NCBI GenBank assembly: GCA_905479995.1
Contig: CAJQON010000006.1
Location: 56,023-120,022 of the forward strand
Length of the DNA: 64,000 nucleotides
Direction: 5' to 3'
Origin: an uncultured Flavobacteriales bacterium
Lineage (GTDB): Bacteria; Bacteroidota; Bacteroidia; Flavobacteriales_E; Vicingaceae
The notes under the pieces are model-generated. The model was not told the DNA's origin. It did no database searches and saw only the letters and a program-made list of their open reading frames with translations. A program made the translations under genes and the position numbers. Positions 17,413 to 26,542 of this stretch are shown here, in pieces. Every line of letters starts with the position of its first letter. Within the stretch, counting starts at the first letter, position 1.

Positions 17413-19098
17413 CTAAAAATCAGGCGCTGAAGTAAAATCTAGTTCAATTTTTTTTGTGGGGTGTTTAAACTTAATGTATTCGGCATGCAGGTATAAACGT
17501 GTGTTCGATTTTCCATATAAATCGTCTCCTAAAATAGGTGTGTTTAACCCTTTAGAATGGGCGGAATGCATCCTTAACTGATGTGTTCTACCTGTAATTG
17601 GTGTAAACGCTATTCTTGTTTGTTCGTTAGTTTGACTGATTACTTTATATTGAGTTTGAGCAGATTTTCCGTGTTCATAACAAACCATTTGTCGTGGTCT
17701 GTCATCAAAATCAACTCTTAATGGGAGGTCAATACTACCTTCTTGTTCTTTTAATAGCCCATCCAAAATAGCTATATACCTTTTACTTATTGTTCTTTTA
17801 ATAAATTGATTTTGTAATTTTTTGTGTGCATTTTTTGTTTTTGCGATGAGCATTATTCCTGAAGTTTGCATATCCAATCGATGAACAATTAAAGGGCCAG
17901 AAGCTAGTGGGTATTTTTCTTTCATGCGCATGTAAACGGAATCTTCTACTAAGCTTCCAGGAACAGAAAGTAATCCTTCAGGTTTATTGATTACAGCTAA
18001 GTCATCATCTTCAAAAAAGGTTGTAATTTTTTTCCCATCTCCATGGTTTACTAAAAAAGGATTGTCATCTAATTCAATTCCTTCTAACATGTGCCCAAGA
18101 ATGGGTTTGCATTTTCCATAACAAGCTGGATAAAACTGACCGTGTTTTCTAACTTCCGATTTTGGCGATTTTCCCCACCAAAATTCAGCTAAAGCAATGG
18201 GTTTTAATTCGTTTCGGTAAGCATATTGAAGCAATTTTGGTGCTGCACATTCTCCAGCACCAGCAGGTGGTTCATGGTGTAGTTTGTTTTCAAAAATTGC
18301 TTTTAAGCTTTTAGATGTCCCTTTGCTATTTAAAAAAGTATAGTTTTCGAATAAAAGTTGTTGTAAACCATTCGATTTTATTTTTCTTGATTCTTTAAGT
18401 GTTTTAAGCTCTGTGGTAATTTGTAAGGTTTTGTTTTTGCTGGCATTAATTTTTTCTTCCCAATGTATTTTTAACTGATTGTGATGAAACTTGTGGTTTA
18501 AGCTTTCTGTAATGAGCTTTTCCTTTAACAGTTCAAATTTAGAAGGAGGTAAGGAGTCTTTTGCTAAATTCCGTTGCAAACGTCTGTCCTTTTTAGCTTC
18601 AACCATTGTTAACCTTTTCTTCTCAAGTTCTAATTTAGCTTGTTCTTCAAGTTGACTTAGTTCTTGTAATCCATCTAAATAATCTTCTTGGTTTTCTAGT
18701 TTTTTAACGCGTTCATTAATTTGAGTAATTTCTTTCATTCCGTTGTTAAAGAAATTCGCTTCAATAAGCATATCAAATACTGGAGGAACAAAGCCTTCAT
18801 GTCTATTTTTGTCGGCTAACTTCCCTGAAAAACCATAAAGGTAGCCGAGTTCTCCTTGTTTGTTTTGAACGACTAAAACGCCAAACATTTTACCAATAGC
18901 ATGTTTATTTGTATTGATTGTTGGATCGAAATGATCGGTTATTTCTTGTTGACCATTCAGGAAATCTTGTAGTTGTTCCGCAGCATATATTGCTAGAGGG
19001 TGCGGGTTATAAAAAAAAGGGAAAGTAAACTTTTTGGGAAGTTCAGCTTGCTGTAGTTTTTTTGGAAAAGGGATGAAGCAAGAGGTGGAATTAGTCAT
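17413..19098 (-). CDS. RluA-family pseudouridine synthase with long N-terminal extension
   Basis: A 561-residue member of the RluA family. The catalytic core occupies roughly residues 360-560, with IVHRLDMQTSGIMLIAKT (catalytic aspartate about 409) and PITGRTHQLRMHSAHSKGLN. The N-terminal 350 residues are an extension with long charged helices, probably a coiled coil (about 130-250), and a cysteine-containing segment (YPACYGKCKPILGHML, AGECAAPKLLQYAY). This large two-part form is, to my knowledge, common in Bacteroidota and some proteobacteria. It probably modifies rRNA or tRNA uridines, with the target unknown. The ndk terminator separates it from ndk upstream. Confidence 0.92.
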   Translation of the reverse strand: MTNSTSCFIPFPKKLQQAELPKKFTFPFFYNPHPLAIYAAEQLQDFLNGQQEITDHFDPTINTNKHAIGKMFGVLVVQNKQGELGYLYGFSGKLADKNRHEGFVPPVFDMLIEANFFNNGMKEITQINERVKKLENQEDYLDGLQELSQLEEQAKLELEKKRLTMVEAKKDRRLQRNLAKDSLPPSKFELLKEKLITESLNHKFHHNQLKIHWEEKINASKNKTLQITTELKTLKESRKIKSNGLQQLLFENYTFLNSKGTSKSLKAIFENKLHHEPPAGAGECAAPKLLQYAYRNELKPIALAEFWWGKSPKSEVRKHGQFYPACYGKCKPILGHMLEGIELDDNPFLVNHGDGKKITTFFEDDDLAVINKPEGLLSVPGSLVEDSVYMRMKEKYPLASGPLIVHRLDMQTSGIMLIAKTKNAHKKLQNQFIKRTISKRYIAILDGLLKEQEGSIDLPLRVDFDDRPRQMVCYEHGKSAQTQYKVISQTNEQTRIAFTPITGRTHQLRMHSAHSKGLNTPILGDDLYGKSNTRLYLHAEYIKFKHPTKKIELDFTSAPDF

Positions 19099-19116
19099 TT
19101 TGTGGATATTAGGAAT

Positions 19117-19155
19117 AAAAAAGCCTCAGTTTCGAGTTGACGAAAGTGAGGCTTT
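19117..19155 (-). terminator. Rho-independent terminator of ndk
   Basis: On the minus strand, AAAGCCTCACTTTCG pairs with CGAAACTGAGGCTTT apart from one internal mismatch, and the stem ends in a run of six T. It follows ndk and separates it from the RluA gene. Confidence 0.9.
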
Positions 19156-19174
19156 AATAATTTATTCAATTTGC

Positions 19175-19597
19175 TTAAGCATGAATTTCATCAGCACTAA
19201 AATGGAAATTTCCTTCAATTTCAGCATTTTCATCGCTATCAGATCCGTGTACTGCATTAGCAGCAATAGATTCAGCATAAATTTTTCTAATTGTACCTTC
19301 TGCAGCTTCAGCAGGGTTGGTAGCACCAATTAAATTTCTAAAGTCTTCCATTGCATTGTCTTTTTCAAGAATTGCAGCAACGATTGGTCCTCCAGACATG
19401 TAATCTACTAATTCACCGTAAAAAGGTCTTTCTTTATGTACTTCGTAAAATTCACCAGCTTTTTCTTTCGATAATTGTGTGTATTTCATTGCAACGATTT
19501 TAAATCCTGCATCGTTAATCATCTTTAAAATTCCACCGATGTAGTTTTTTTCAACTGCATCAGGCTTAATCATTGTAAACGTTCTGTTTGTTGCCAT
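19175..19597 (-). CDS. ndk: Nucleoside diphosphate kinase
   Basis: A 140-residue cytoplasmic enzyme that moves the gamma phosphate of ATP to nucleoside diphosphates by way of a phosphohistidine. The N-terminal [20 protein letters not shown] and the active-site motif NAVHGSDS (histidine at residue 117) are diagnostic, and the length is standard. A -7 box (TATTTTTG, plus-strand positions 19636-19643) lies about 38 bases before the ATG. The gene has its own terminator, so it is most likely monocistronic. Confidence 0.98.
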   Translation of the reverse strand: MATNRTFTMIKPDAVEKNYIGGILKMINDAGFKIVAMKYTQLSKEKAGEFYEVHKERPFYGELVDYMSGGPIVAAILEKDNAMEDFRNLIGATNPAEAAEGTIRKIYAESIAANAVHGSDSDENAEIEGNFHFSADEIHA

Positions 19598-19635
19598 TCT
19601 ATTTTGTTTTTATTTTTTGACGTGTAAATTGGGCG

Positions 19636-19643
19636 CAAAAATA
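19636..19643 (-). promoter_or_regulatory. -7 box upstream of ndk
   Basis: Minus-strand TATTTTTG matches TAnnTTTG, 38 bases before the ndk ATG. Confidence 0.45.
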
Positions 19644-19654
19644 GGGATTTATCG

Positions 19655-22600
19655 CTAAATCTCGATCAATGTTTTAACATTATCTTTTATGTCTCTTTCT
19701 ATTAGCATTCTTCTTGGGTCTATTGCTGCTTTAATGGGTTTTTCATCCACTTCAAAAGTAAAACTCAATTCTTTAGCATTAAACTGTACTCTTTTATAAA
19801 ACATTAAATTCTCTTCTTCAGCATCAGAATAGACTCCAATGTCAACCCAGTCGTTAAATTGCTCCAACTCTGTTTGAGCACCAATTGTATCTGCTTTAAA
19901 TTTGTGAGCTTCAACTTTCATTGTTACTTCATATTTACCATTTTTTAAGGTAGCAACACTTGCTTCTTTTAAGCGATAATCATACAACGTAATCTCTTTA
20001 AACCAATCAGTTACTAAATACTTTAAAGAGTCAGGAACTTCATTGTCTAAATGTCTTAAAAAGTCTAACGATGTAGGGTAGGGTGGTTTTGCATATCGAT
20101 ACTCTTCTAAAAAGCTTTTCATTGCGTTGTTTACCTTTTGCTCACCAATATAATCCTGTAAAGCATATAGAATTACACTTCCTTTTCCATAATGAATGTA
20201 TTGCTGGTTTTCAACTTCATATAATGGCAATTCTTTCTTCTGCTCAAAAGCTCTTCCCATTAAATATTTGTCGTAATCATATTTTAAGAAGTTTTTCATT
20301 TTCATATCATCATTAAGTTCATTTTTCATCACCATTAAAGAAGAATATTCAGCAAAACTTTCAGAAAACATTGTTGCACCTTGCATGGTTGCTCCAACTA
20401 CTTGGTGTGCCCACCATTGGTGTGCCATCTCATGTGCTATTACAGCATCAATAACATTGTTCTTTTTTTCATCTTCTAAATTGGTAATAAAGCCAAAAGA
20501 TTCTGAGTAAGGCATTGTTCCTGGAAAGGCTTGTGCAAATGTTGCATATCTTGGAAACTCAACTATACGAGCTTGTTTATGATAATATGGACCAAAATTC
20601 TTGGTGTAATATTCTAATGATTTCTCTATTGCATTAGTCATCATATCTATGTTGTAAGAATGCGCTTTATCATAATAGACTTCAATGTCTATTCCGTTCC
20701 ATTTTTTACGAGCAACTTCGTAACGAGCAGACATGAAATTGAAAAAGTTTTGTGCTTTATAATCAACTTTATAATGGTAATAGTTCCTGTTGTCATCAGT
20801 CCATTCTTTTACTAATGTTCCTGGTGCAATAGCTATTTGATCGTTTGATGTTGAGATGTAGGTTTCTACATTGACCCAGTCAGACGATCCATTTGAAAGG
20901 TAATTGTTGTAACAATGCTCATTACAATTGGTTTGCAATTTTGGCATTCTTTCTTTTGGTGGTAAACCATATTCTTTTCGATCACTTTTGCTTCTAATTT
21001 CATATTGATTGCTGTATCCAAAAGAGGGTAGGATAGAGAAGTTATTGATAAACGTTCCGTTTTTTGCAACACTTGTATTGCTTACACTATTTTCGAACCC
21101 TTTCCCAGCGTATGAAGCTTCAACAATTAGTCCCATTTTTTCATTTGGAGCCAATGGTTTGTCAAGCTTATAAATAAAGTAGCCTAGCTCTTTATCTTCA
21201 AAAACCAATTCAGCATTTCTGAGATGAATTTTCATGTTCCAACTATCATCTGTTGTGTAGTGTAGCGAATCGATTGTTTCATTTGTCATATTCTGCAAAA
21301 TAATAGCAGATTTTGCAAGAAGTCTTCGTTCTTCGGGAAAGATATCGATTACATATTTTATATCAGTTGCTTTTGGCTGAGCTATTCCTTCATATTTTTT
21401 GTAATCTTTCTCATATCTGACTTGTCCCTGCTCAATTTCGTCACTACTTTTAAAAGTGTTTAATACTTTAGTGTTGTAATAAACAAAACTAGCAGTAGCC
21501 AACCATAAAACTAAAACAGTTGTTAATCCCAATGCATATTTTGGTGTTAAGTGCTTTTTGGCAGACTTTAATCTATTTTTGAAACCAAATGTTACACCTC
21601 TTACCCAAATTAATCCACCTATTGTTAGCGTTAAAATCCCAAACAATATCCAGTAAAGGTTAAACCAATTGTTTCCAGCTAAAGCTGCACCAAATCCATT
21701 CATATCAGAATACAAATATGATGTTCCAGCTCCGATACTTAACATGTTTGATTGAAGTTCAAAAATAACCATCAAAATATCTAATAGGAAAACAACTAGT
21801 ATTGCAACGAAATAGCCTAAATATTTTTTGTTAATCAATATTTGAATGAATACAAATACACACGACCAAATGACATACATTGGAAATGCAGAATACATAA
21901 AGTCTTGAAAGTAAAGTCCAATTTGTATATTGGTAAACCCATTTGCCAGTTGATAAATAATGGCTACAACAATAAAGAAAAGATTAAGAATAGTTCCTAC
22001 ACCAATAAGAGATAAGGTTTTTGCCATTAACGAAACAGTAGAGTTGTGAGGTGTTGCATCAATTACTTCGTTGATGTGGTTTCCTCTATCTCTCCAAACC
22101 AATTCTCCACTAAAAAACACTAAGATAATTAACACAAAGAAGGAGGATAGTCCATTAACAGCTCCCATCATTTTGTAGGTTACTGGGTAGGATTGTAGGC
22201 CCATATAATCAAAACCTCCCCACAAATTAACCGTTAGCAATATCGCACAAAGAATGAACAAAATCTTAAACAGATTACTTCTCGTTATACTGAAGAAGTT
22301 TAACTTAAAAAAACTAATAAACTGAGCTGTAGAGGTCTTTAAGTTAAACGTTGTTGCTGTTTTTGGTCTATTTAATAGTGGTGAGTTTTGTATGGCATCT
22401 TTAGTCTTTTTTGGTTTTTTAATTTTTTGGTTTTTTGCAATAAAACTAAAAGAAAAATAAGACGCAAACATAATAACTAAGCCAATGGAGGTCCATAAAA
22501 GCCTATTCATAAGAAGTATTCCGTTAAATGTTGCACCAAATTCGTTTTTATCATTAGGTGTAAAATATTTGGTGTCTATACGAAAAGCTTTAGCACCAAA

Positions 22601-23236
22601 AATATCGGCTAATCCTCCTAAGGTTTCGCTGTCTATATCAGATGTTAATGTTCCAGCAATAGAAGATGCAACCAAAATTATAATTGTTCCTACAAAAGAG
22701 ATAATAGTGTTTTTCCACTTTGTAGCAATGGCAAATATAATTGCTCCAGAAAAAAACATGTTTGGAAGAATAAAAAGGAAATAGCTATTAATAAAATTCT
22801 CAAAAAAGAAAGGTCCAATTCTGTCCGCTTCAATTTCTCCCGTTAATGGTCCTAATTCAGCTCCTATTAAAAAACCTATGTAAATGCCACAAAGCGGAAT
22901 AGTGGATAAAAGTAGTGCTCCAGTAAACCTGCCAAAATAATAACCCAATTTATGAATAGGTGTACTGAATAGAATTTCACTGAAATTGTACTTGTAGTCT
23001 CGTAAAGCAGCATTGTTAAAAAATGCAGTAGAAAACAATAAGGAAAGCATTGAAAAACCTGCAATTAAATTTGAAATGGTATGCGGAGAATTAACGAATA
23101 CATTTCCTGTAGAACCAATGTCATCACCAAAGATCACTATTAGTGCACCGGCAAGAGCCATTAATAAAGTGAAGATGTAAATCATTGGTCGCATAAGTGC
23201 GCTTCCCAATTCTTTTATAAAAAATTCTTTAAACAT
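19655..23236 (-). CDS. ABC-2 permease fused to an M1-family metallopeptidase
   Basis: A 1193-residue fusion. The first half (about 1-580) has roughly twelve membrane segments in two ABC-2-like sets, separated by a basic cytoplasmic loop (KKPKKTKDAIQNSPLL). The second half (about 600-1190) lies outside the inner membrane and resembles M1 aminopeptidases: the zinc motif HEMAHQWWAH has histidines at 935 and 939, and glutamate 959 lies in FSESFAEY. The spacing is one residue longer than the usual HEXXH-X18-E, which I believe is normal for this fused group. It lies 64 bases downstream of the ABC ATPase gene on the same strand. Together they probably form an exporter whose cargo is cut by the attached peptidase. 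The cargo is unknown. Confidence 0.9.
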   Translation of the reverse strand: MFKEFFIKELGSALMRPMIYIFTLLMALAGALIVIFGDDIGSTGNVFVNSPHTISNLIAGFSMLSLLFSTAFFNNAALRDYKYNFSEILFSTPIHKLGYYFGRFTGALLLSTIPLCGIYIGFLIGAELGPLTGEIEADRIGPFFFENFINSYFLFILPNMFFSGAIIFAIATKWKNTIISFVGTIIILVASSIAGTLTSDIDSETLGGLADIFGAKAFRIDTKYFTPNDKNEFGATFNGILLMNRLLWTSIGLVIMFASYFSFSFIAKNQKIKKPKKTKDAIQNSPLLNRPKTATTFNLKTSTAQFISFFKLNFFSITRSNLFKILFILCAILLTVNLWGGFDYMGLQSYPVTYKMMGAVNGLSSFFVLIILVFFSGELVWRDRGNHINEVIDATPHNSTVSLMAKTLSLIGVGTILNLFFIVVAIIYQLANGFTNIQIGLYFQDFMYSAFPMYVIWSCVFVFIQILINKKYLGYFVAILVVFLLDILMVIFELQSNMLSIGAGTSYLYSDMNGFGAALAGNNWFNLYWILFGILTLTIGGLIWVRGVTFGFKNRLKSAKKHLTPKYALGLTTVLVLWLATASFVYYNTKVLNTFKSSDEIEQGQVRYEKDYKKYEGIAQPKATDIKYVIDIFPEERRLLAKSAIILQNMTNETIDSLHYTTDDSWNMKIHLRNAELVFEDKELGYFIYKLDKPLAPNEKMGLIVEASYAGKGFENSVSNTSVAKNGTFINNFSILPSFGYSNQYEIRSKSDRKEYGLPPKERMPKLQTNCNEHCYNNYLSNGSSDWVNVETYISTSNDQIAIAPGTLVKEWTDDNRNYYHYKVDYKAQNFFNFMSARYEVARKKWNGIDIEVYYDKAHSYNIDMMTNAIEKSLEYYTKNFGPYYHKQARIVEFPRYATFAQAFPGTMPYSESFGFITNLEDEKKNNVIDAVIAHEMAHQWWAHQVVGATMQGATMFSESFAEYSSLMVMKNELNDDMKMKNFLKYDYDKYLMGRAFEQKKELPLYEVENQQYIHYGKGSVILYALQDYIGEQKVNNAMKSFLEEYRYAKPPYPTSLDFLRHLDNEVPDSLKYLVTDWFKEITLYDYRLKEASVATLKNGKYEVTMKVEAHKFKADTIGAQTELEQFNDWVDIGVYSDAEEENLMFYKRVQFNAKELSFTFEVDEKPIKAAIDPRRMLIERDIKDNVKTLIEI

Positions 23237-23300
23237 TGTACGAGATTCTAAGTTGATGAGACGATGAATTTATTGATTCACCTTTTTCTTAATAATTGAT

Positions 23301-24188
23301 TTAAACAGTAGCTTCTTTTGAAACATTAATTTTGGAAAAGAAAACATCTTCTAAATCTGGAGCAATACTTTCAAAGCCTTCTCCTGGATTAGAATCACTC
23401 AATACATGGATTAAAGGTTTTCCAGCTACCATTTTGTCGGAAATTAGGGTGTAATTCTTTTGGTATTCATCAATTTCATTTCGTTCAATAATTTTTTGCC
23501 AAACTTTGCCGTTTAATTCGCTAATTACAGCTTGGGGCGTTCCTTTATAAACCATACTTCCTTCGTTCATAATTGCCATGTTAGCACATAATTCAGTAAC
23601 ATCATCAACAATATGAGTAGATAGAATAATAATAACATCTTCAGCTACATCGGCTAAAAGGTTGTGGAAACGGTTTCTTTCACCCGGATCTAAACCTGCG
23701 GTTGGTTCATCTACAATAATCAATTTCGGATTGCCAATTAATGCTTGAGCAATTCCTACACGCTGTTTCATTCCTCCAGAAAATCCTTTCACTTTTTGAT
23801 GTCTCTTTTGGAATAGATTTACTTTTTGCAATAAATATTCAACCAATTCTTTTCTTTCTTTACCATTAGTAATGCCCTTTAAAATAGCCATATGATCCAA
23901 TAATTGGTAAGCAGTAATTTGAGGGTAAACACCAAACTCCTGAGGCAAGTAACCCAATACTTTTCTTAGTTCAACAGGATTTTTCATGATGTCAATATCA
24001 TCTAAAAAAGCTGTTCCTTCATCAGCCTCCTGTAAAGTAGCCAATGTTCTCATTAAGGATGATTTTCCTGCTCCATTTGGGCCAAGAAGGCCAAACATTC
24101 CATTGGAAATTTCAATGTTTATATTGTCTAAGGCTTTAACACCGTTAGCATAAGTTTTAGATAAATTACTGATCTTTAAAGTTGCCAT
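23301..24188 (-). CDS. ABC transporter ATP-binding protein, partner of the permease-peptidase fusion
   Basis: A 295-residue ATPase of the ABC-2 exporter type. Walker A is GLLGPNGAGKSSL, the signature is FSGGMKQR, Walker B is LIIVDEPTAGLDPGERNR, and the switch histidine is in ILSTHIV. The last 60 residues form the small extra domain found in CcmA/DrrA-like ATPases. It is the first gene of a two-gene minus-strand unit with the permease/M1 fusion and supplies its energy. The minus strand carries TACATTTG (plus-strand 24208-24215), a -7 box 19 bases before the ATG. Confidence 0.95.
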   Translation of the reverse strand: MATLKISNLSKTYANGVKALDNINIEISNGMFGLLGPNGAGKSSLMRTLATLQEADEGTAFLDDIDIMKNPVELRKVLGYLPQEFGVYPQITAYQLLDHMAILKGITNGKERKELVEYLLQKVNLFQKRHQKVKGFSGGMKQRVGIAQALIGNPKLIIVDEPTAGLDPGERNRFHNLLADVAEDVIIILSTHIVDDVTELCANMAIMNEGSMVYKGTPQAVISELNGKVWQKIIERNEIDEYQKNYTLISDKMVAGKPLIHVLSDSNPGEGFESIAPDLEDVFFSKINVSKEATV

Positions 24189-24207
24189 AATGAGTTTTAA
24201 TTTAAAT

Positions 24208-24215
24208 CAAATGTA
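24208..24215 (-). promoter_or_regulatory. -7 box of the ABC/M1 operon
   Basis: Minus-strand TACATTTG matches TAnnTTTG and lies 19 bases before the ATG of the ATPase gene. Confidence 0.5.
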
Positions 24216-24249
24216 AATAAGCTAATGCTATAAAAAATAAAAACTTACA

Positions 24250-24265
24250 CCAATGGTAAAATAGG
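24250..24265. repeat. 16-base element shared with the panB/lipoprotein gap
   Basis: CCAATGGTAAAATAGG differs at one base from the copy at 6500-6515. It lies 19 bases before the arfB -7 box. Confidence 0.35.
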
Positions 24266-24284
24266 TTTGATAAGCGGGTTTAAT

Positions 24285-24292
24285 TAAGTTTG
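24285..24292 (+). promoter_or_regulatory. -7 box four bases before the arfB ATG
   Basis: TAAGTTTG matches TAnnTTTG, with only TAAT between it and the ATG at 24297. The expected transcription start falls on the start codon, which predicts a leaderless mRNA. A TTTG at 24266-24269 is a possible, rather close, -33 element. Confidence 0.55.
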
Positions 24293-24296
24293 TAAT

Positions 24297-24704
24297 ATGT
24301 CTATGGATGAATTACATAAAGAGTTTGTTTTTAAAACGAGCAGAAGTGGTGGCGCTGGTGGACAGAATGTCAATAAGGTTTCTACCAAAGTAGAATTGCT
24401 CTTTGCAGTTCAGCAATCGGCTTTTTTAAGCGACAGGAAAAAGGAAATTATTTTAAGTAAACTAAGCAATAGAATTAGTAATGATGGTGTGCTTCATTTG
24501 CAATGTGATGAAACAAGAAGTCAATTGCAAAATAAAGAAATTGTAATCAAACGATTTTTTAACATTTTACAAGAAGCACTTAAACCAGTAAAAAAAAGAA
24601 GGCCAACTAAACCAAGCCGCTCATCTGTAAGAAAAAGACTAGATAGCAAGAAAAAACATGGTCAGAAGAAAGATTCTAGGCGATTTAATCCCGATAAAAA
24701 TTAA
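24297..24704 (+). CDS. arfB: Peptidyl-tRNA hydrolase ArfB, stalled-ribosome rescue factor
   Basis: A 135-residue class I release-factor-like protein. The GGQ motif that hydrolyses peptidyl-tRNA is at residues 21-23, within TSRSGGAGGQNVNKVSTKVE. The lysine- and arginine-rich tail after residue 100 (KKRRPTKPSRSSVRKRL, KKKHGQKK) is the part that in ArfB/YaeJ enters the empty mRNA channel of a stalled ribosome. There is no codon-recognition domain, so it is a rescue factor and not RF1 or RF2. ATG 24297 gives MSMDEL. ATG 24303 is an equally good alternative. dapF begins 20 bases after the stop. Confidence 0.94.
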   Translation: MSMDELHKEFVFKTSRSGGAGGQNVNKVSTKVELLFAVQQSAFLSDRKKEIILSKLSNRISNDGVLHLQCDETRSQLQNKEIVIKRFFNILQEALKPVKKRRPTKPSRSSVRKRLDSKKKHGQKKDSRRFNPDKN

Positions 24705-24712
24705 ACAATTGC

Positions 24713-24720
24713 TAACTTTG
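24713..24720 (+). promoter_or_regulatory. -7 box four bases before the dapF ATG
   Basis: TAACTTTG matches TAnnTTTG, with TAGC between it and the ATG at 24725. The geometry is the same as at arfB and bamD. Confidence 0.5.
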
Positions 24721-24724
24721 TAGC

Positions 24725-25507
24725 ATGAAAATTCAATTTTACAAATACCAAGGAACTGGAAACGATTTTGTGATGATTGACAATCGAAACAATGTTTTTG
24801 ATCAATCGAGTACAGCATTGGTGCAAAAGCTTTGTGATAGAAGGTATGGTGTTGGCGCAGACGGATTGATTTTGATTGAAAATTTGGATGATTTAGATTT
24901 TAACATGATCTATTTTAATGCAGATGGAAGCCAAAGTTTTTGTGGCAATGGCAGCAGGTGTGCTGTTGCATTTGCAAAACGCTTAGGCATTATTGAAAAG
25001 CAAGCCTTATTCTTATCTACCGATGGTGAGCATGAGGCGTGGATTAATGCTGATGGACAAGTTTCCTTAAAAATGCACGATGTGTTGACATTTGAGAAAG
25101 GAGACGATTATTACTTTATTAATACAGGCTCCCCTCATTACATCGTTCAAGCAGCTAATGTTAAAGCTGTAAATGTAAAGGAAGAGGGAGCTGCAATAAG
25201 GTACAACGATAGATTTAAAGCCGAAGGAACGAATGTGAATTTTGTAAATTATTCGGATTCTTCCTTAGAAATAAGAACCTACGAAAGAGGTGTAGAAGAT
25301 GAAACGCTTTCTTGTGGAACAGGAGTTACTGCTGCCGCATTAAGTTTGGCAGATGTAAATAAGCTAGATGCTGGAAAAATTGACATTAATGCTGCTGGAG
25401 GTCAATTACAAGTCTCATTTAAACGAGTGGGTAACGAGTTTAAAGATATTTGGCTTATTGGACCAGCAACTGAAGTATACCAAGGAGAAATTGAAATTAA
25501 TGAATAA
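24725..25507 (+). CDS. dapF: Diaminopimelate epimerase
   Basis: A 260-residue cytoplasmic enzyme converting LL- to meso-diaminopimelate for lysine and peptidoglycan synthesis. The two catalytic cysteines are seen in FCGNGSRC (Cys73) and SCGTGVTAAA (Cys197). The N-terminal FYKYQGTGNDFVMIDN is also diagnostic, and the length is slightly short of the usual 270-280. It begins a run of overlapping plus-strand genes that ends with mltG and a lipoprotein, so a wall precursor enzyme is genetically coupled to a wall-cleaving enzyme. Confidence 0.98.
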   Translation: MKIQFYKYQGTGNDFVMIDNRNNVFDQSSTALVQKLCDRRYGVGADGLILIENLDDLDFNMIYFNADGSQSFCGNGSRCAVAFAKRLGIIEKQALFLSTDGEHEAWINADGQVSLKMHDVLTFEKGDDYYFINTGSPHYIVQAANVKAVNVKEEGAAIRYNDRFKAEGTNVNFVNYSDSSLEIRTYERGVEDETLSCGTGVTAAALSLADVNKLDAGKIDINAAGGQLQVSFKRVGNEFKDIWLIGPATEVYQGEIEINE

Positions 25508-26048
25508 ATATCCCATCCATATTACACACGATATTACTTTAGAAAAACTAAAGCAAGGACTTTTTATATTTATATACAGAGCAACAAAAATACCGCCTCA
25601 CTTGGGTATAATTACCAATGGAAAGTTATTTGATATTTCTTCGGTTGGTCCAAATTTAGGTATAGATATAACTGATTTTTATAACACTGTATTAAAGCGT
25701 AAAACTGAAGTTGTATTTATTGAATTGATTAAACCTAACAGTAATATTGAATTAGAAGTGTTAGCAAAAAACTGTGTTACTCTTTACTGGAAAGTAACAA
25801 AAGAGGTAAGTTGTTTAAGTCCTATTAAAGACTTTCTTGTGGATGCATATCAATTGAATACAGTAAAAGAAGCCAACTTTATTTTTGAATTATTGCCTAT
25901 TTTAGAAGACGAAAAATTAGTTAAAGAAAAGACTCAAATGAATACGTCTAAAAAACTAAAAAACAACAATTTACATATAATTAGATACACTAAAAAGGAT
26001 GTTGAAAATTGTTTAGATGCCTTAAATAGAAAACAACAACTGGCTTGA
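25500..26048 (+). CDS. Uncharacterised protein in the dapF-mltG string
   Basis: A 182-residue protein that I do not recognise. The ATG at 25500 overlaps the end of dapF by eight bases. A longer in-frame start at 25368 would run deep inside dapF and is unlikely. There is no signal peptide and no long hydrophobic stretch, so it is probably cytoplasmic. The N-terminal half is beta-rich (KQGLFIFIYRATKIPPHLGI, ITNGKLFDISSVGPNLGIDI), and the C-terminal half is helical and basic, ending NCLDALNRKQQLA. Its stop overlaps the TTG start of the acetyltransferase gene, so translation is probably coupled. Confidence 0.72.
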   Translation: MNKYPIHITHDITLEKLKQGLFIFIYRATKIPPHLGIITNGKLFDISSVGPNLGIDITDFYNTVLKRKTEVVFIELIKPNSNIELEVLAKNCVTLYWKVTKEVSCLSPIKDFLVDAYQLNTVKEANFIFELLPILEDEKLVKEKTQMNTSKKLKNNNLHIIRYTKKDVENCLDALNRKQQLA

Positions 26049-26542
26049 TAAAATCAAAAAATATTTTCCTTAGAAAAATGGAGGCATCAGATGCTGAGAT
26101 TATACTGAAATGGGAAAATGATCAAGCAAATTGGGAGGTAAGCAATACCAACGAGCCCTTTAAATTAGAAGATATTATTGGTTTTGTAAGTCAAGTACAA
26201 GATATTACCCTCAATAAACAAATACGGTTAATAATTTGCTTGAATGCCACAAAAGAGCCAATTGGGTGTATAGATTTATTCGAATATGAAGAATCTAAAC
26301 AGATGGCAGGAGTGGGAATATTAATCGCAGAAAAAAACCTGAGACGTAATGGGTATGGTGCTGAATCGTTAAATGTTTTAGCAAAATATTGCAGTAATGA
26401 ACTAAGCATTGTTCATCTTTTTTGCAACATAGCCAAAGATAATTCAGCAAGCATTCGTTTATTTGAAAAATGTGGATTTCTATACCAAAAAGAAGATCTT
26501 TTGGATGGGAATACCGTTAATTATTACGTGAAGAATGCTTAA
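26045..26542 (+). CDS. GNAT family acetyltransferase
   Basis: A 165-residue acetyltransferase resembling RimJ/RimL-type GNAT proteins. The acetyl-CoA loop region MAGVGILIAEKNLRRNGYG and the closing NIAKDNSASIRLFEKCGFLY are characteristic. The gene starts with TTG within the stop region of the preceding gene (TTGA overlap), and its end overlaps the mltG start by eight bases. The substrate, a small molecule, a protein N-terminus or a wall precursor, is unknown. Confidence 0.88.
   Translation: MIKSKNIFLRKMEASDAEIILKWENDQANWEVSNTNEPFKLEDIIGFVSQVQDITLNKQIRLIICLNATKEPIGCIDLFEYEESKQMAGVGILIAEKNLRRNGYGAESLNVLAKYCSNELSIVHLFCNIAKDNSASIRLFEKCGFLYQKEDLLDGNTVNYYVKNA

Noticed and set aside
25368..25499. 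N-terminal extension of the 182-residue gene inside dapF
   Set aside because: It would overlap dapF by 140 bases. The ATG at 25500 gives the usual short operon overlap.
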